A stretch of 61,911 nt of DNA from Mycolicibacter senuensis. GTDB taxonomy: Bacteria; Actinomycetota; Actinomycetes; Mycobacteriales; Mycobacteriaceae. Positions 51,847 to 59,343 of the stretch are shown piece after piece. Every line of letters starts with the position of its first letter. Position 1 is the stretch's first letter. The DNA lies in contig NZ_LQPS01000001.1 of assembly GCF_002101885.1 (NCBI RefSeq), forward strand, positions 1-61,911. The letters are read 5' to 3'. The translations under genes and the position numbers were made by a program. The notes under the pieces are model-generated. The model had not been told where the DNA came from. It did not search any database and worked only from the letters and a program-made list of their open reading frames with translations.

Positions 51847-52368
51847 TCAGTCGCGGCGCGCGTGCAGCAGCCGGCGGATCAGCAGCAGCCCGAGCAGGCC
51901 GAGGACGCCGGCGGCCAGTACCGCACCGGGGGACCGGTTCGACGGCGACGGCGCCGGGGGGAGCGGGCTACGCGCCGCATCCACCGTTGACTTCGCCTGG
52001 GCGGCCGTTTCCTTGGCGCCGTCGGTCAGTCGGCCCGAACCGTTGGTGTCGGCGGGCCGGGCCGCCGGTGCCGGTTCCGCGGCGGGCGTCTTCTTGGCGG
52101 GGGCCTTCTTGGCGGGAGCTTTCTTGGCCGGGGCCTTCTTGGCCGCCTTGGCCGGGGCCTTCTTGGCGGCCTTGCCCGGAGTCTTCTTGGCTGCCTTGGC
52201 GGGCGCCTTCTTGGCCGGAGGCTCGGCGGGCTGCGCGGGCTCGGGCGGCTCGGCCGACCCGGCCGGTGCGGCGGGCTCGGCTGCGGCCGGCGGTACCGGC
52301 TCGGTCGGCGCGGTGGGCTCGGGTGCGGCGGCGGATTCGTGGTCGGGCTTGCCCTGCGGGTCGGTCAT
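51847..52368 (-). CDS. hns: lysine-rich membrane-anchored nucleoid protein Hns (Rv3852 type)
   Basis: A 173-residue protein. The N-terminal ~50 residues are Pro/Ala/Glu-rich; residues about 51-93 are tandem histone-H1-like PAKKA/AAKK repeats ([20 protein letters not shown] and more); then [21 protein letters not shown]. The C-terminus is a transmembrane helix, [15 protein letters not shown], with RRLLHARRD after it. Mtb Rv3852 has the same plan at 134 residues; here the repeats and N-terminus are longer. It probably binds DNA at the membrane. First gene of an hns-rraA-yggS unit. Confidence 0.9.
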   Translation of the reverse strand: MTDPQGKPDHESAAAPEPTAPTEPVPPAAAEPAAPAGSAEPPEPAQPAEPPAKKAPAKAAKKTPGKAAKKAPAKAAKKAPAKKAPAKKAPAKKTPAAEPAPAARPADTNGSGRLTDGAKETAAQAKSTVDAARSPLPPAPSPSNRSPGAVLAAGVLGLLGLLLIRRLLHARRD

Positions 52369-52470
52369 ACGGCAGCTCCTCTGGCGGGTTCTCGTCTCAG
52401 ATCACTCGGCGACACCGGCAACTTCGCCCATCATGCCAGTATCCGACGGTGATTCAACGAGGGGCAGCGG

Positions 52471-53016
52471 TCAGGATCGCGACCGATTCAGCCACAGACC
52501 AGCCGCGACGAGCGCCACCGCCCCGGCCACGAACGGCCAAATCGGCAGGTCATCCCCGGGGTCCGCACCGCGGCGGGGGACCGGCGGCGGCGCGTCGGCG
52601 TGGGCGGTGACGGCCGGGCCGGGTTCGCCGGTGCCGGCCACCGTCAGCCGGAACGGCCACGAGCCGGACACCACATGACCGTCGGCGGAGGTGACGCGAT
52701 AATTGACGGTGTACGTGCCGACCGGACCGAGGGGACGGACCGCGACGCTGGCGACCGCACCGCGAACCTGCGTTTCCCCGGTGGACCACAACCGCCCGTC
52801 GGGCCCGACCACGGTCATGGCGGCGAAGGCGGTCTGCAGCTGCTCGTTGAAGGTGGCGCTGACGCGTTCCGGTCCACGGGTCAGCTCAGCACCGCCGACC
52901 GGGTCGGCCGAGACCAGCACCGCGTGCGCGGCAGCCACCCCGGGGACCGCCAACAGCGGAAACAGCACAGTCAGCGCGAGCATCCCCGCCAGCGCGGCGC
53001 GCCCGACCCTCCTCAT
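52471..53016 (-). CDS. CopC-domain copper-binding exported protein
   Basis: A 181-residue protein. The signal peptide (LAGMLALTVLFPLLAVPGVA) ends before AHAVLVSADPVGG, whose N-terminal His is the usual Cu(II) ligand of CopC. The beta-sandwich domain continues with VSATFNEQLQ, TYTVNYRVTSADGHVVSG (the SxDGHxxxG motif) and WPFRLT. A C-terminal membrane helix (LPIWPFVAGAVALVAAGLWL) anchors it. It overlaps the ycnI-like gene by 4 bp, giving a two-gene copper-handling unit. Confidence 0.9.
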   Translation of the reverse strand: MRRVGRAALAGMLALTVLFPLLAVPGVAAAHAVLVSADPVGGAELTRGPERVSATFNEQLQTAFAAMTVVGPDGRLWSTGETQVRGAVASVAVRPLGPVGTYTVNYRVTSADGHVVSGSWPFRLTVAGTGEPGPAVTAHADAPPPVPRRGADPGDDLPIWPFVAGAVALVAAGLWLNRSRS

Positions 53017-53861
53017 GTCCGGCGCCGGCCCAGCGCCAGGATGGCGGCCACCGCGGCGACCAGCAGCGCCGCACCGCCGAGCAGTCGGGCCGCGTTGTCC
53101 GCGCGGCCGGTCGCAGCGTCCTCGGGCTGGGCGGTCTGCGCCGGTCCGGCCGAGACTGCCGGTGGCGGGTGCTGGGCGTGGTGCTCGGGTGCTGACGCCG
53201 GACCGGCCGCCAACTCCAGCGTGGGCACCGGGCGCTCCGCCTCGCCGCCGCCGGGCGGAGGTGGCTGATCCCAGCGCACCACGGTTCCGTCGGCGTAGCG
53301 CTGCGCGGAGGGGAAGTCCACCGTGTCGGTGTCGGGCAGCTTCATCGCGATCCGGAACAGGCCGAACTGGTCGGCGCCGATTCCACCGGCGGTGGCCGTC
53401 CAGGTGACCGATCGCACCGCGCCGGTCTCGGCGTCGCGATCCAGCCGGGCCGTCCAGCCCGGTTGGGTCTCGGTGCGCGCCGAGGCCACGTCGGGCAGTG
53501 TCACGGTGAGTTCGGTGGTGGCAGAGCCGGTCGGTGACTCATTGGGGACTTCGAAGGTCACCATCGCGACGCCGCCGCGCACGGCGCCCGGGCTGCTGGC
53601 GTGCACGTGCGCCCAGGCCGGTGTGGCGCCGATGAACGAGACCACCGCGATCGCCGCCGCCAACGCGCCCGCACGAATCCCCGTGCCGAGGCGGCGGTCC
53701 CAGCTTCGCCTCTCCTTCGTCGTGTCTCGCTGAACCGCCGTGCTGATGCGGCGGTCCCAGCTTCGCCTCTCCTTCGTCGTGTCTCGCTGAACCGCCGTGC
53801 TGATGCGGCGGTCCCAGCTTCGCCTCTCCTCCGTCGTGTCTCGCTGAACCGCCGGGCTCAT
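53013..53861 (-). CDS. YcnI-like (DUF1775) copper-binding exported protein with repeat-extended N-terminus
   Basis: A 282-residue protein. Its first ~57 residues are three near-identical 19-residue units (RDTTKERRSWDRRIS, then TAVQ) encoded by the 57-bp DNA repeat. A signal helix follows (GALAAAIAVVSFIGATPAWA) and the mature part starts with AHVHASSPG, whose first His binds copper in YcnI. VTFEVPNES and QFGLFRIAMKLP are family blocks, and a C-terminal membrane helix (LLGGAALLVAAVAAILAL) anchors it. The ATG overlaps the upstream stop by 4 bp. The charged repeats before the signal are unusual; the ancestral start may have been closer to the signal. Confidence 0.88.
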   Translation of the reverse strand: MSPAVQRDTTEERRSWDRRISTAVQRDTTKERRSWDRRISTAVQRDTTKERRSWDRRLGTGIRAGALAAAIAVVSFIGATPAWAHVHASSPGAVRGGVAMVTFEVPNESPTGSATTELTVTLPDVASARTETQPGWTARLDRDAETGAVRSVTWTATAGGIGADQFGLFRIAMKLPDTDTVDFPSAQRYADGTVVRWDQPPPPGGGEAERPVPTLELAAGPASAPEHHAQHPPPAVSAGPAQTAQPEDAATGRADNAARLLGGAALLVAAVAAILALGRRRT

Positions 53862-53864
53862 GAC
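53682..53864. repeat. 57-bp tandem repeat, three copies, MIRU-like
   Basis: Units begin at 53701, 53758 and 53815 (CAGCTTCGCCTCTCCTTCGT, then CGTGTCTCGC and TGAACCGCCG). The first two are nearly identical; the third diverges at its end. The period is 57 bp (19 codons), so the frame is kept. The array begins at an ATG/TGA overlap between two operon genes, the placement reported for mycobacterial MIRUs. Confidence 0.85.
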
Positions 53865-54526
53865 GGCAGCCCCAGCCGTGCCATCAGATCGGCGTCGATG
53901 CCGTCGAGCTGCCCGCTGATCGACGCCGCCGCAGCCCGGCGCCGCTCGACCGGCATGGTCTCGATGGCGGTCACCGCGGTGGCGAGATCGCTCAACCGTT
54001 CGGTGATCGCCGTGACGAACTGCCGGGTCTCGGAGTCCTTGGGCTTGCGGTCGGAAACCATGTGCAACGTCTTCTCCGCTCCTGCGATCCGCGCCGACAA
54101 CCGGGCCTCGTTCTTTCCTGACCCGGAGAACTCGCCGATACGGGCCAGCGGCACCCCGAGCCGCTCGGCCCGCTGCTCATCGATCAAACCCCGGACCGCC
54201 ATGGCGGCCCGGTACACCAGCGGCACCACGATCGGCGCCAGCATCCGGGTCACCGTCAGGGTCCGGCGGATCCGGGCCGGTGACAGCAGCTTGCCCTCGC
54301 GGGCGGCCTTGAGTTGGCTCTCGGCCGCCTTGAGCGCGGCGCGGTCGCGGTCCCGTTCGGATTTGAGCTGCGCCTTGAGCGTGCGAGCTTCAGCGCGCTG
54401 GGCGGCCTTGAAGCGCTTGGCCTCACCCTTGGCGGCCAGTCGCGCCTCGAGCTTGGCCCCCGCCTTCAGGGCGCGTGCCTCGGCGCGCCGGGTCGCGCGG
54501 CTCTTACGTTTTCTGAACAGGCCCAT
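53858..54526 (-). CDS. Rv3850-like protein with basic coiled-coil N-terminus
   Basis: A 222-residue protein matching Mtb Rv3850 by position. Residues 1-75 are a strongly basic, Ala/Arg/Lys-rich coiled coil (MGLFRKRKSRATRRAEARAL). A short hydrophobic stretch (MLAPIVVPLVYRAAMAV, about 94-110) and a helical C-terminal domain with ETRQFVTAITERLSDLATAV follow. Membrane-associated cytoplasmic scaffold is a guess; no enzyme motif is present. It overlaps ycnI by 4 bp and follows espR by 63 bp. Confidence 0.82.
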   Translation of the reverse strand: MGLFRKRKSRATRRAEARALKAGAKLEARLAAKGEAKRFKAAQRAEARTLKAQLKSERDRDRAALKAAESQLKAAREGKLLSPARIRRTLTVTRMLAPIVVPLVYRAAMAVRGLIDEQRAERLGVPLARIGEFSGSGKNEARLSARIAGAEKTLHMVSDRKPKDSETRQFVTAITERLSDLATAVTAIETMPVERRRAAAASISGQLDGIDADLMARLGLPS

Positions 54527-54589
54527 CGCGGCCGCCTCCCGGTGTCTCGCTGGAACCGATCAAGCCACCCTAATCGCGGCGCCGGTGTC

Positions 54590-54988
54590 TCAGGCGCTGA
54601 GGTGCTCCTTGCGGCGCAGCTCATCGATGCGGGCCAGGACGTCCTCCTGCGCCTCCGGCGAGAGTCCGACGGCGTGGGTGGCGATCCGGCGCACTCCGGC
54701 GTCACGGACGCTGTCCAGCCACGTCAATTCGACGTCGAGCTTGGTGTAGTAGTCGTCGTCGGTGAAGAACGCCGGCTTGATCCGGAAGAAATTGGCCAGC
54801 GCGGCCATGGTGGCCACCGACGGGTTGGTCCGGTTACCCGAGCGCAGCTGGGACAGGTAAGGAGCCGACATGGTGATGCCCTCCGCCTTGAGCGCCGCGA
54901 TCACCTCGGCGGACGTATGCGGCCCGCGGCCGGGCGGATAGACCACGTCGAAAAGGCGGTTCAAGCGGACAGCGAAAGTCGCGCTCAT
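54590..54988 (-). CDS. espR: nucleoid-associated regulator EspR
   Basis: A 132-residue helix-turn-helix protein, nearly the same as Mtb EspR (Rv3849) through residues 12-70: RLFDVVYPPGRGPHTSAEVI, ITMSAPYLSQLRSGNRTNPS and ANFFRIKPAFFTDDDYY. EspR dimers bridge distant DNA and activate espACD for ESX-1. The C-terminal dimer region (EAQEDVLARIDELRR) is conserved in kind. Its presence points to an ESX-1-type system in this genome, although some mycobacteria keep espR without espACD. Confidence 0.97.
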   Translation of the reverse strand: MSATFAVRLNRLFDVVYPPGRGPHTSAEVIAALKAEGITMSAPYLSQLRSGNRTNPSVATMAALANFFRIKPAFFTDDDYYTKLDVELTWLDSVRDAGVRRIATHAVGLSPEAQEDVLARIDELRRKEHLSA

Positions 54989-55327
54989 CTATAGGACCTC
55001 CAAGGGGCGGCAAGTGGTCGACAGGCGCTCGGCGAGGGGGGAGCCGTCACGTCTGATGATTTGCTGATCATCGTAGCCATAGATACCCACACAACCAAGG
55101 GTGTTTCGGAAGCGAATCCGATCTTGATATTCAGCGTGCCGCCGCGTGGCGCGGCCGCCGGCAGCACCGGCGGCCGCGGCCGGACTTTTCGTGGTGTACC
55201 AAGCACAATTGCGGCGCGGGGGACGGCCGGCCCGGCCCGGTCGGGGGTCGGGCGACGTTCCTCGGCCCCGGACGCGGGTCCGGCGAAGTGAAGTCAGCAC
55301 CACGCGCGGGCCCGTCGGAGGGATTTG
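54989..55327. promoter_or_regulatory. 339-bp espR upstream region
   Basis: No convincing gene. The 55050-55135 part is much more AT-rich than its neighbours and holds the palindrome GATGAT-TTGCTG-ATCATC (55055-55072). The core includes TTTGCTG (55060-55066), a match to the EspR recognition motif TTTGC[TC][GA] as I remember it, so autoregulation is likely. A possible -10 (TATCTAT, minus strand) is at about 55078-55084. The remainder to 55327 is GC-rich and featureless. Confidence 0.5.
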
Positions 55328-56017
55328 CTACCGGGCGGTGGATCGGTCGCCGGCGGTGGGTTCGCGACGTCGCACGACGGCCCGCCGAAGCGCTGCCGCG
55401 GACGCCAGCGACACCACACCGGCCACCGCGACGACGGCCACCGGGCGCCAGCCCAGCGCCTCGTCGAGCAGCATCCACAGGCCGAACACCAAGAAGAGCA
55501 GGCTGGCCGCGCCGTGCAGCAGATGCTCGGGCAACTGACGGTGTAACACCGTTCCGACGGCGATGGCCACCGCGTCGGCCGACACCATGCCCGCCGTCGC
55601 GCCGAGCCACACCCCGAGCCAGTTGCGGTCACTGGCCAGTGCCACCGAAGCCAACATCGTCTTGTCGCCGAGCTCGGCCAGCAGCACCGAGGACACCACC
55701 GCGAGCAGCACGAACCGCGGCTCACGAACCGGCCCGTCGTCGGCCCCGGAGTAGGTGCCCTCCTTCCAGCTCCATACCGCGAAGCCGATGAACGCCACCC
55801 CGGCCACTGCGGCGATGGGCCGCGCCGGCAACGTCAGACCCAGGAAGTGCCCCACCGTCACCGAGATGCCGTGCACCGCGAACGCGGCGATTGCCACACC
55901 GCCCAGCACCACCCACCAGCGGTGCCGCAGCGCGTAGGTCATCGTGATCAGCTGCGACTTGTCGCCGAGTTCGGCCAGGAACACCACTCCCAGGCTGATC
56001 AGCATGGCAGCGAGCAT
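55328..56017 (-). CDS. GDT1/TMEM165-family membrane cation transporter (Rv3848 type)
   Basis: A 229-residue membrane protein with two repeats of the family signature: FLAELGDKSQLITM (14-27) and LLAELGDKTMLASVAL (about 111-126). Each repeat has three helices; an SWKEGTY loop separates them. Bacterial members export Mn2+ (MneA/MntP-like role) or exchange Ca2+/Mn2+ for protons. It matches the Mtb Rv3848 position beside espR. The Mn-linked SodA is two genes away. Confidence 0.9.
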   Translation of the reverse strand: MLAAMLISLGVVFLAELGDKSQLITMTYALRHRWWVVLGGVAIAAFAVHGISVTVGHFLGLTLPARPIAAVAGVAFIGFAVWSWKEGTYSGADDGPVREPRFVLLAVVSSVLLAELGDKTMLASVALASDRNWLGVWLGATAGMVSADAVAIAVGTVLHRQLPEHLLHGAASLLFLVFGLWMLLDEALGWRPVAVVAVAGVVSLASAAALRRAVVRRREPTAGDRSTAR

Positions 56018-56118
56018 GCGAGACGACCTTTCGTCAGCTGCGAGGCTAATGGCCCCCCGGCCCCGCCGCCAGCGCCGGCCGGGGTTTCGGCGACCCGAAT
56101 CCGGCGGTTCGAAATGCC

Positions 56119-56655
56119 TTATGCGGCAAGGAGCATGGCCAGGACCGCGGTATCAGGATGGCTGACCGGGTCGACGCCGACCCGGCTCACCATGGACGTG
56201 ACCGTGCCGTCGGATTCGGCTTCGACCCAGGCCGCCCGGTGTTCCAGACCCAGGTAGGGCAGACCGGGCAGCAGCACGCATCCCGAGGCTGCGCCCCGGC
56301 ATTCCGGTAGCGAGGGAATGGTCTCCGAAGGCGGGTGCAACATCAGCAGTGCCGACGGCTGGCGGCGGGCGAAATATCCCGGCGCGATCGCGGATTCGCC
56401 GGCCACGGTGCCTTCGGCCAGCAGCAGCCCGACCGTTCCGGGGCCCGGGTTGTCGGGGAGTTCCTCTCGCGTGCCGAACACCGTTGTGGTGGTCAGCAGT
56501 CCGGGCATCGAGGCCACCCGGACCGCGATGCTGAGCAACTGTGCCCATTCCTTGGTCGAATCCGGCCAGCGGCCGAAGACCACGAATCCGTGCAGCTCGC
56601 CGCGAGAATGGAACGGGGCGACTTCGATCGCCCGACCGGACCCTGTCGTCTCCAT
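56119..56655 (-). CDS. conserved hypothetical protein (Rv3847 position)
   Basis: A 178-residue cytoplasmic protein with no motif I recognise. It is alternating hydrophobic/acidic, with GFVVFGRWPDSTKEWAQLL near 24, PGTVGLLLAEGTVAGESAIA near 71 and a PHPDTAVLAMLLAA-type C-terminus, suggesting an alpha/beta fold. Size and place (between sodA and the GDT1-type gene) match Mtb Rv3847. ATG 56655 is the first Met; it begins 101 bp upstream of the GDT1-type gene. Confidence 0.75.
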   Translation of the reverse strand: METTGSGRAIEVAPFHSRGELHGFVVFGRWPDSTKEWAQLLSIAVRVASMPGLLTTTTVFGTREELPDNPGPGTVGLLLAEGTVAGESAIAPGYFARRQPSALLMLHPPSETIPSLPECRGAASGCVLLPGLPYLGLEHRAAWVEAESDGTVTSMVSRVGVDPVSHPDTAVLAMLLAA

Positions 56656-56779
56656 CGCACACCCTCCGCGACATCTGGCTCGTCTGCTCGCATTTCAGCG
56701 GGTGAGTTGCCTGGCAGCATGCGACAGCGCACGAGCGCGTGCAAGCGGACACGACGGCGCGGGTGATAACGAATCGATG

Positions 56780-56824
56780 AACAAAACGAAGCGGGGCGCC
56801 GCGCCACCGGCGCGACGCCCCCGC
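56780..56824 (-). terminator. sodA terminator
   Basis: On the minus strand, a 15-bp GC-rich stem with one bulge (56809-56824 pairing with 56791-56805 around a 3-base loop) is followed by TTCGTTTTGTT. It lies 8 bp after the sodA stop, a standard intrinsic terminator. Confidence 0.85.
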
Positions 56825-56832
56825 TGGTGCGA

Positions 56833-57453
56833 CTAGAAGATCAGACCCGAGGTCTTGGAGGTGGCGGCCGCGAACCGGGACTGCACGTCGGCCCAGTTGA
56901 CCACGTTCCAGAACGCCTTGACGTAGTCCGCCTTGACGTTCTTGTACTGCAGGTAGAAAGCGTGCTCCCACATGTCGACCTGCAGCAGCGGGATGATGCC
57001 CAACGGCACGTTGGCCTGCTGGTCGTAGAGCTGGAAGGTCAGCAGCTTGCCGCCGAGGGTGTCGTAACCGAACACCGCCCAGCCCGAACCCTGCAGGCCG
57101 TTGGCGGCCGCGGTGAACTGCGCGCGGAACTTGTCGAACGACCCGAAGGCGTCATCGATGGCCGCGGCCAGTTCACCGGTGGGCTTGTCACCGCCGTTGG
57201 GGGACAGGTTCTTCCACCAGATCGAGTGGTTGACGTGCCCGCCGAGGTGGAACGCCAGGTTCTTCTCGTTCAGGAAGATCGCGCCGTGGTCGTCGTTGGC
57301 GCGGGCCTCTTCGAGCTTGGCCAGCGCGCTGTTGGCGCCGGAGACGTAGGCGGCATGGTGCTTGCTGTGGTGCAATTCGTTGATCTGGCCCGAGATGTGC
57401 GGCTCAAGGGCTCCGTAATCCCAGTCCAAGTCCGGCAAGGTGTAGTCGGCCAC
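56833..57453 (-). CDS. sodA: superoxide dismutase SodA (Fe/Mn type)
   Basis: A 206-residue SOD that detoxifies superoxide; in mycobacteria it is abundant and exported without a signal peptide, as here. Metal ligands: His28, His76 (GHVNH), Asp160 and His164 ([11 protein letters not shown]). GTG 57453 ([14 protein letters not shown]) follows GAAGGAAGG, the start used in Mtb. Notable: position 145 is Gln (LYDQQ) where Mtb FeSOD has His145, the residue that tunes metal choice, so this enzyme probably uses manganese. It has its own terminator. Confidence 0.97.
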   Translation of the reverse strand: MADYTLPDLDWDYGALEPHISGQINELHHSKHHAAYVSGANSALAKLEEARANDDHGAIFLNEKNLAFHLGGHVNHSIWWKNLSPNGGDKPTGELAAAIDDAFGSFDKFRAQFTAAANGLQGSGWAVFGYDTLGGKLLTFQLYDQQANVPLGIIPLLQVDMWEHAFYLQYKNVKADYVKAFWNVVNWADVQSRFAAATSKTSGLIF

Positions 57454-57642
57454 GGGGTTCCTTCCTTCGATCAGTACTGATCCGGTGTCGATCACCGTTG
57501 ATCATTGTCGACTTGCGTTGACGCTCTGGCGGCACCCCACCGTCGACCGCGGCCGCGGTGGGGTCAGGCCACCTCGATCAACACTGCTCCAACAGCGGGA
57601 GTACCGCAACAATGGGCCGCGCGGCGATGCCGAGAACAGCGC

Positions 57643-57801
57643 TCAGATCAGGACGATCGCCAGCAGGACCGTCAACAGCACCAGTGCGATCACGCCGGCG
57701 CGCAGCGACGCCAGCAGGTACCCGCGCTTGTAGGTGGACGATCCCGCGTGCCAACCGGTCGCCGCGGCGACCGGCCCGGGTCCGACCGGACTTGCCGTCA
57801 T
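57643..57801 (-). CDS. 52-residue single-helix membrane protein
   Basis: A small ORF upstream of sodA on the same strand. ATG 57801 (MTASPVGPGPVAAATGWHAG) is preceded by a GGGCAGGGGA ribosome site. The C-terminal half is one transmembrane helix, VIALVLLTVLLAIVLI, ending at the stop, with a basic YKRGY before it, so the tail faces outward or stays in the membrane. It is too short for most gene finders. No homologue recognised. Confidence 0.62.
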   Translation of the reverse strand: MTASPVGPGPVAAATGWHAGSSTYKRGYLLASLRAGVIALVLLTVLLAIVLI

Positions 57802-58238
57802 TCCCCTGCCCTCGACATCCCTGTGCCCCCATGTTCACCGTGCGCTCACCCCGTGAGGCGCATCACAACTGTTCTGTGACGGCGATCATAGCGTCTCGGC
57901 GCGCCGGTGGAGAAATCTGGCCGGTACAACCCGTTTCGCCTGCAACGATGCGCCCGGCCGGCGAGCGGGCGGGTGGCGACAGCAGCTCGTTAGTTAATCG
58001 AGAGATTTCGCTCGGAGCTGTTAATCAGCTCACGTCAGCGACTCCACGTTATCCACAGTGGGTCGTTCGCGGAGGCGCAAAAGGCACCTCATCGGGCGTG
58101 TCTACCCCGGGCCGATGTGTGGATAAACCTGTGGAAACTGTGGATAGCTCGGTGTAGCTGGGAGCGGTTCCCGACCGGACTGTGCGACGGCTCCGCGGTC
58201 GGCTCCGGCGCCCTTGCGATCGCCGCTACGCTGGTGCG
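57802..58238. other. 437-bp gap with DnaA-box cluster
   Basis: No gene seen. The first ~190 bp hold no clear feature; about 57985-58050 is AT-richer (TTAGTTAATCGAGAG, GTTAATCAG). The right half carries the DnaA-box cluster listed separately, ending 92 bp before the DUF4328 gene. Confidence 0.5.
58049..58147. promoter_or_regulatory. cluster of four DnaA-box-like 9-mers
   Basis: TTATCCACA at 58049-58057 and its exact reverse complement TGTGGATAA at 58118-58126 are perfect bacterial DnaA boxes. TGTGGAAAC (58130-58138) and TGTGGATAG (58139-58147) differ from that by two and one bases. The last three are tandem, 12 and 9 bp apart. DnaA-dependent regulation or DnaA titration is inferred. Confidence 0.7.
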
Positions 58239-59339
58239 GTGATCCAGGTGTGCTCCCGCTGCGGCACGCGGTGGAACGTGCGCGATCGGCGGCGGGCATG
58301 GTGCCCGCGCTGCAACGGCGCGCTGTGGGCGCCGCTGACGCCCGAGCAGGAAGCGGAGCTGCAGTGGGTCCAGCCCGGCCCCCCGGCGCCGTCCGAGCAG
58401 TCCGTGGCGGCTCCCGAGTCGCCGCCCCGGCTGGGGCCGGGCTACCGCTGGATCGCGGTGCGCCCGGGTCCGCCGCCCCCGCAGCATCGTCGTCGGCGTC
58501 CGCTGGGCCCCACGCCGCGCTACCCGGTGATACCGCGCTGGACTCTGATGGGTGCGCCGAATCCGGCTGTGGCACAGGCGAAACCGCAGGGACGAGTGGC
58601 GCCGCCGACGCGGTCGCTGGAAAAGGCGCTGGGTGGCGCGCTCGCCGCGCTGGGCATCGCGGCACTGGTACACGCGCTGATCTACGTGCTGATGATCGTC
58701 AACCGCACCAGACTGCTGCATCCATTGATCGCCGAGGGTGCGGTCTGGTTGGGCCGGCTGGCCGGCCTCGCCGCGATCGCGGCGGTCGTCCACTGCGCGG
58801 TGGTGTTGACCCGTTGGCTGCTGGCGCGCCGGGAGGCGGCGTTCGCCCGGCTGCAACTGCCCGAGTCGCGCCCGGCCTGGGCGCTGTGGGCCGGCTGCCT
58901 GGTGCCGCTGGTCAACCTGGCCTGGGCGCCGGTCTACGTGCTGGAGCTGGCCGAGCGAGAGGACCGGCTGGCCCGGCTGCGCAAACCGGTTGTGGTCTGG
59001 TGGGTGGTGTGGGCGGTGGCCACCGCTGCGGCGCTGTTCGCCACGGCCACCAGCTGGGCCGATGACGCGCAGGGCATCGCCGACAACATGGTGGCGACGG
59101 TGGTCGCCTATCTGCTCGGCCTGGCCGCGGTGGTGGCGGCGTCCCGGGTTGTCGAGGGATTCGAGCAGCGGTCGATGGGCCGGCCCGCCCATCACTGGGT
59201 GGTGGTCCCCGACGGTCGGGATCCCGCGCCGGCGGCGCCGTCGGGAGCCGCGGCGCAGAGCGCCCCGTCGCCGGAGCCGGAAACGGCTGCGACACCGGCC
59301 GTCGCTCTCGGGTCCGGCGGGCGGGAACCGGCAGCTTAA
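58239..59339 (+). CDS. DUF4328 membrane protein with N-terminal zinc ribbon (Rv3843c type)
   Basis: A 366-residue protein from GTG 58239. Residues 1-30 form a zinc ribbon (VIQVCSRCGTRW and WCPRCNGALW). A Pro-rich linker leads to six or so membrane helices (LGGALAALGIAALVHALIYV from about 130), with the DUF4328 block LVPLVNLAWAPVYVLELAE and a VVVWWVVWAVATAAAL helix. The C-terminal ~50 residues are disordered (PAAPSGAAAQSAPSPEPETA). It matches Mtb Rv3843c, next to glpQ1, which follows by 4 bp. Function unknown. Confidence 0.85.
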   Translation: MIQVCSRCGTRWNVRDRRRAWCPRCNGALWAPLTPEQEAELQWVQPGPPAPSEQSVAAPESPPRLGPGYRWIAVRPGPPPPQHRRRRPLGPTPRYPVIPRWTLMGAPNPAVAQAKPQGRVAPPTRSLEKALGGALAALGIAALVHALIYVLMIVNRTRLLHPLIAEGAVWLGRLAGLAAIAAVVHCAVVLTRWLLARREAAFARLQLPESRPAWALWAGCLVPLVNLAWAPVYVLELAEREDRLARLRKPVVVWWVVWAVATAAALFATATSWADDAQGIADNMVATVVAYLLGLAAVVAASRVVEGFEQRSMGRPAHHWVVVPDGRDPAPAAPSGAAAQSAPSPEPETAATPAVALGSGGREPAA

Positions 59340-59343
59340 GCCC

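Noticed and set aside
51960..52220. A tandem DNA repeat (GCCTTCTTGGC units)
   Set aside because: It encodes the PAKKA lysine repeats of the Hns-like protein and is expected for that family, not an independent element.
56018..56118. A manganese (yybP-ykoY) riboswitch upstream of the GDT1-type gene
   Set aside because: The gap can form GC-rich stems but I could not find the conserved riboswitch core; covariance-model search would be needed.
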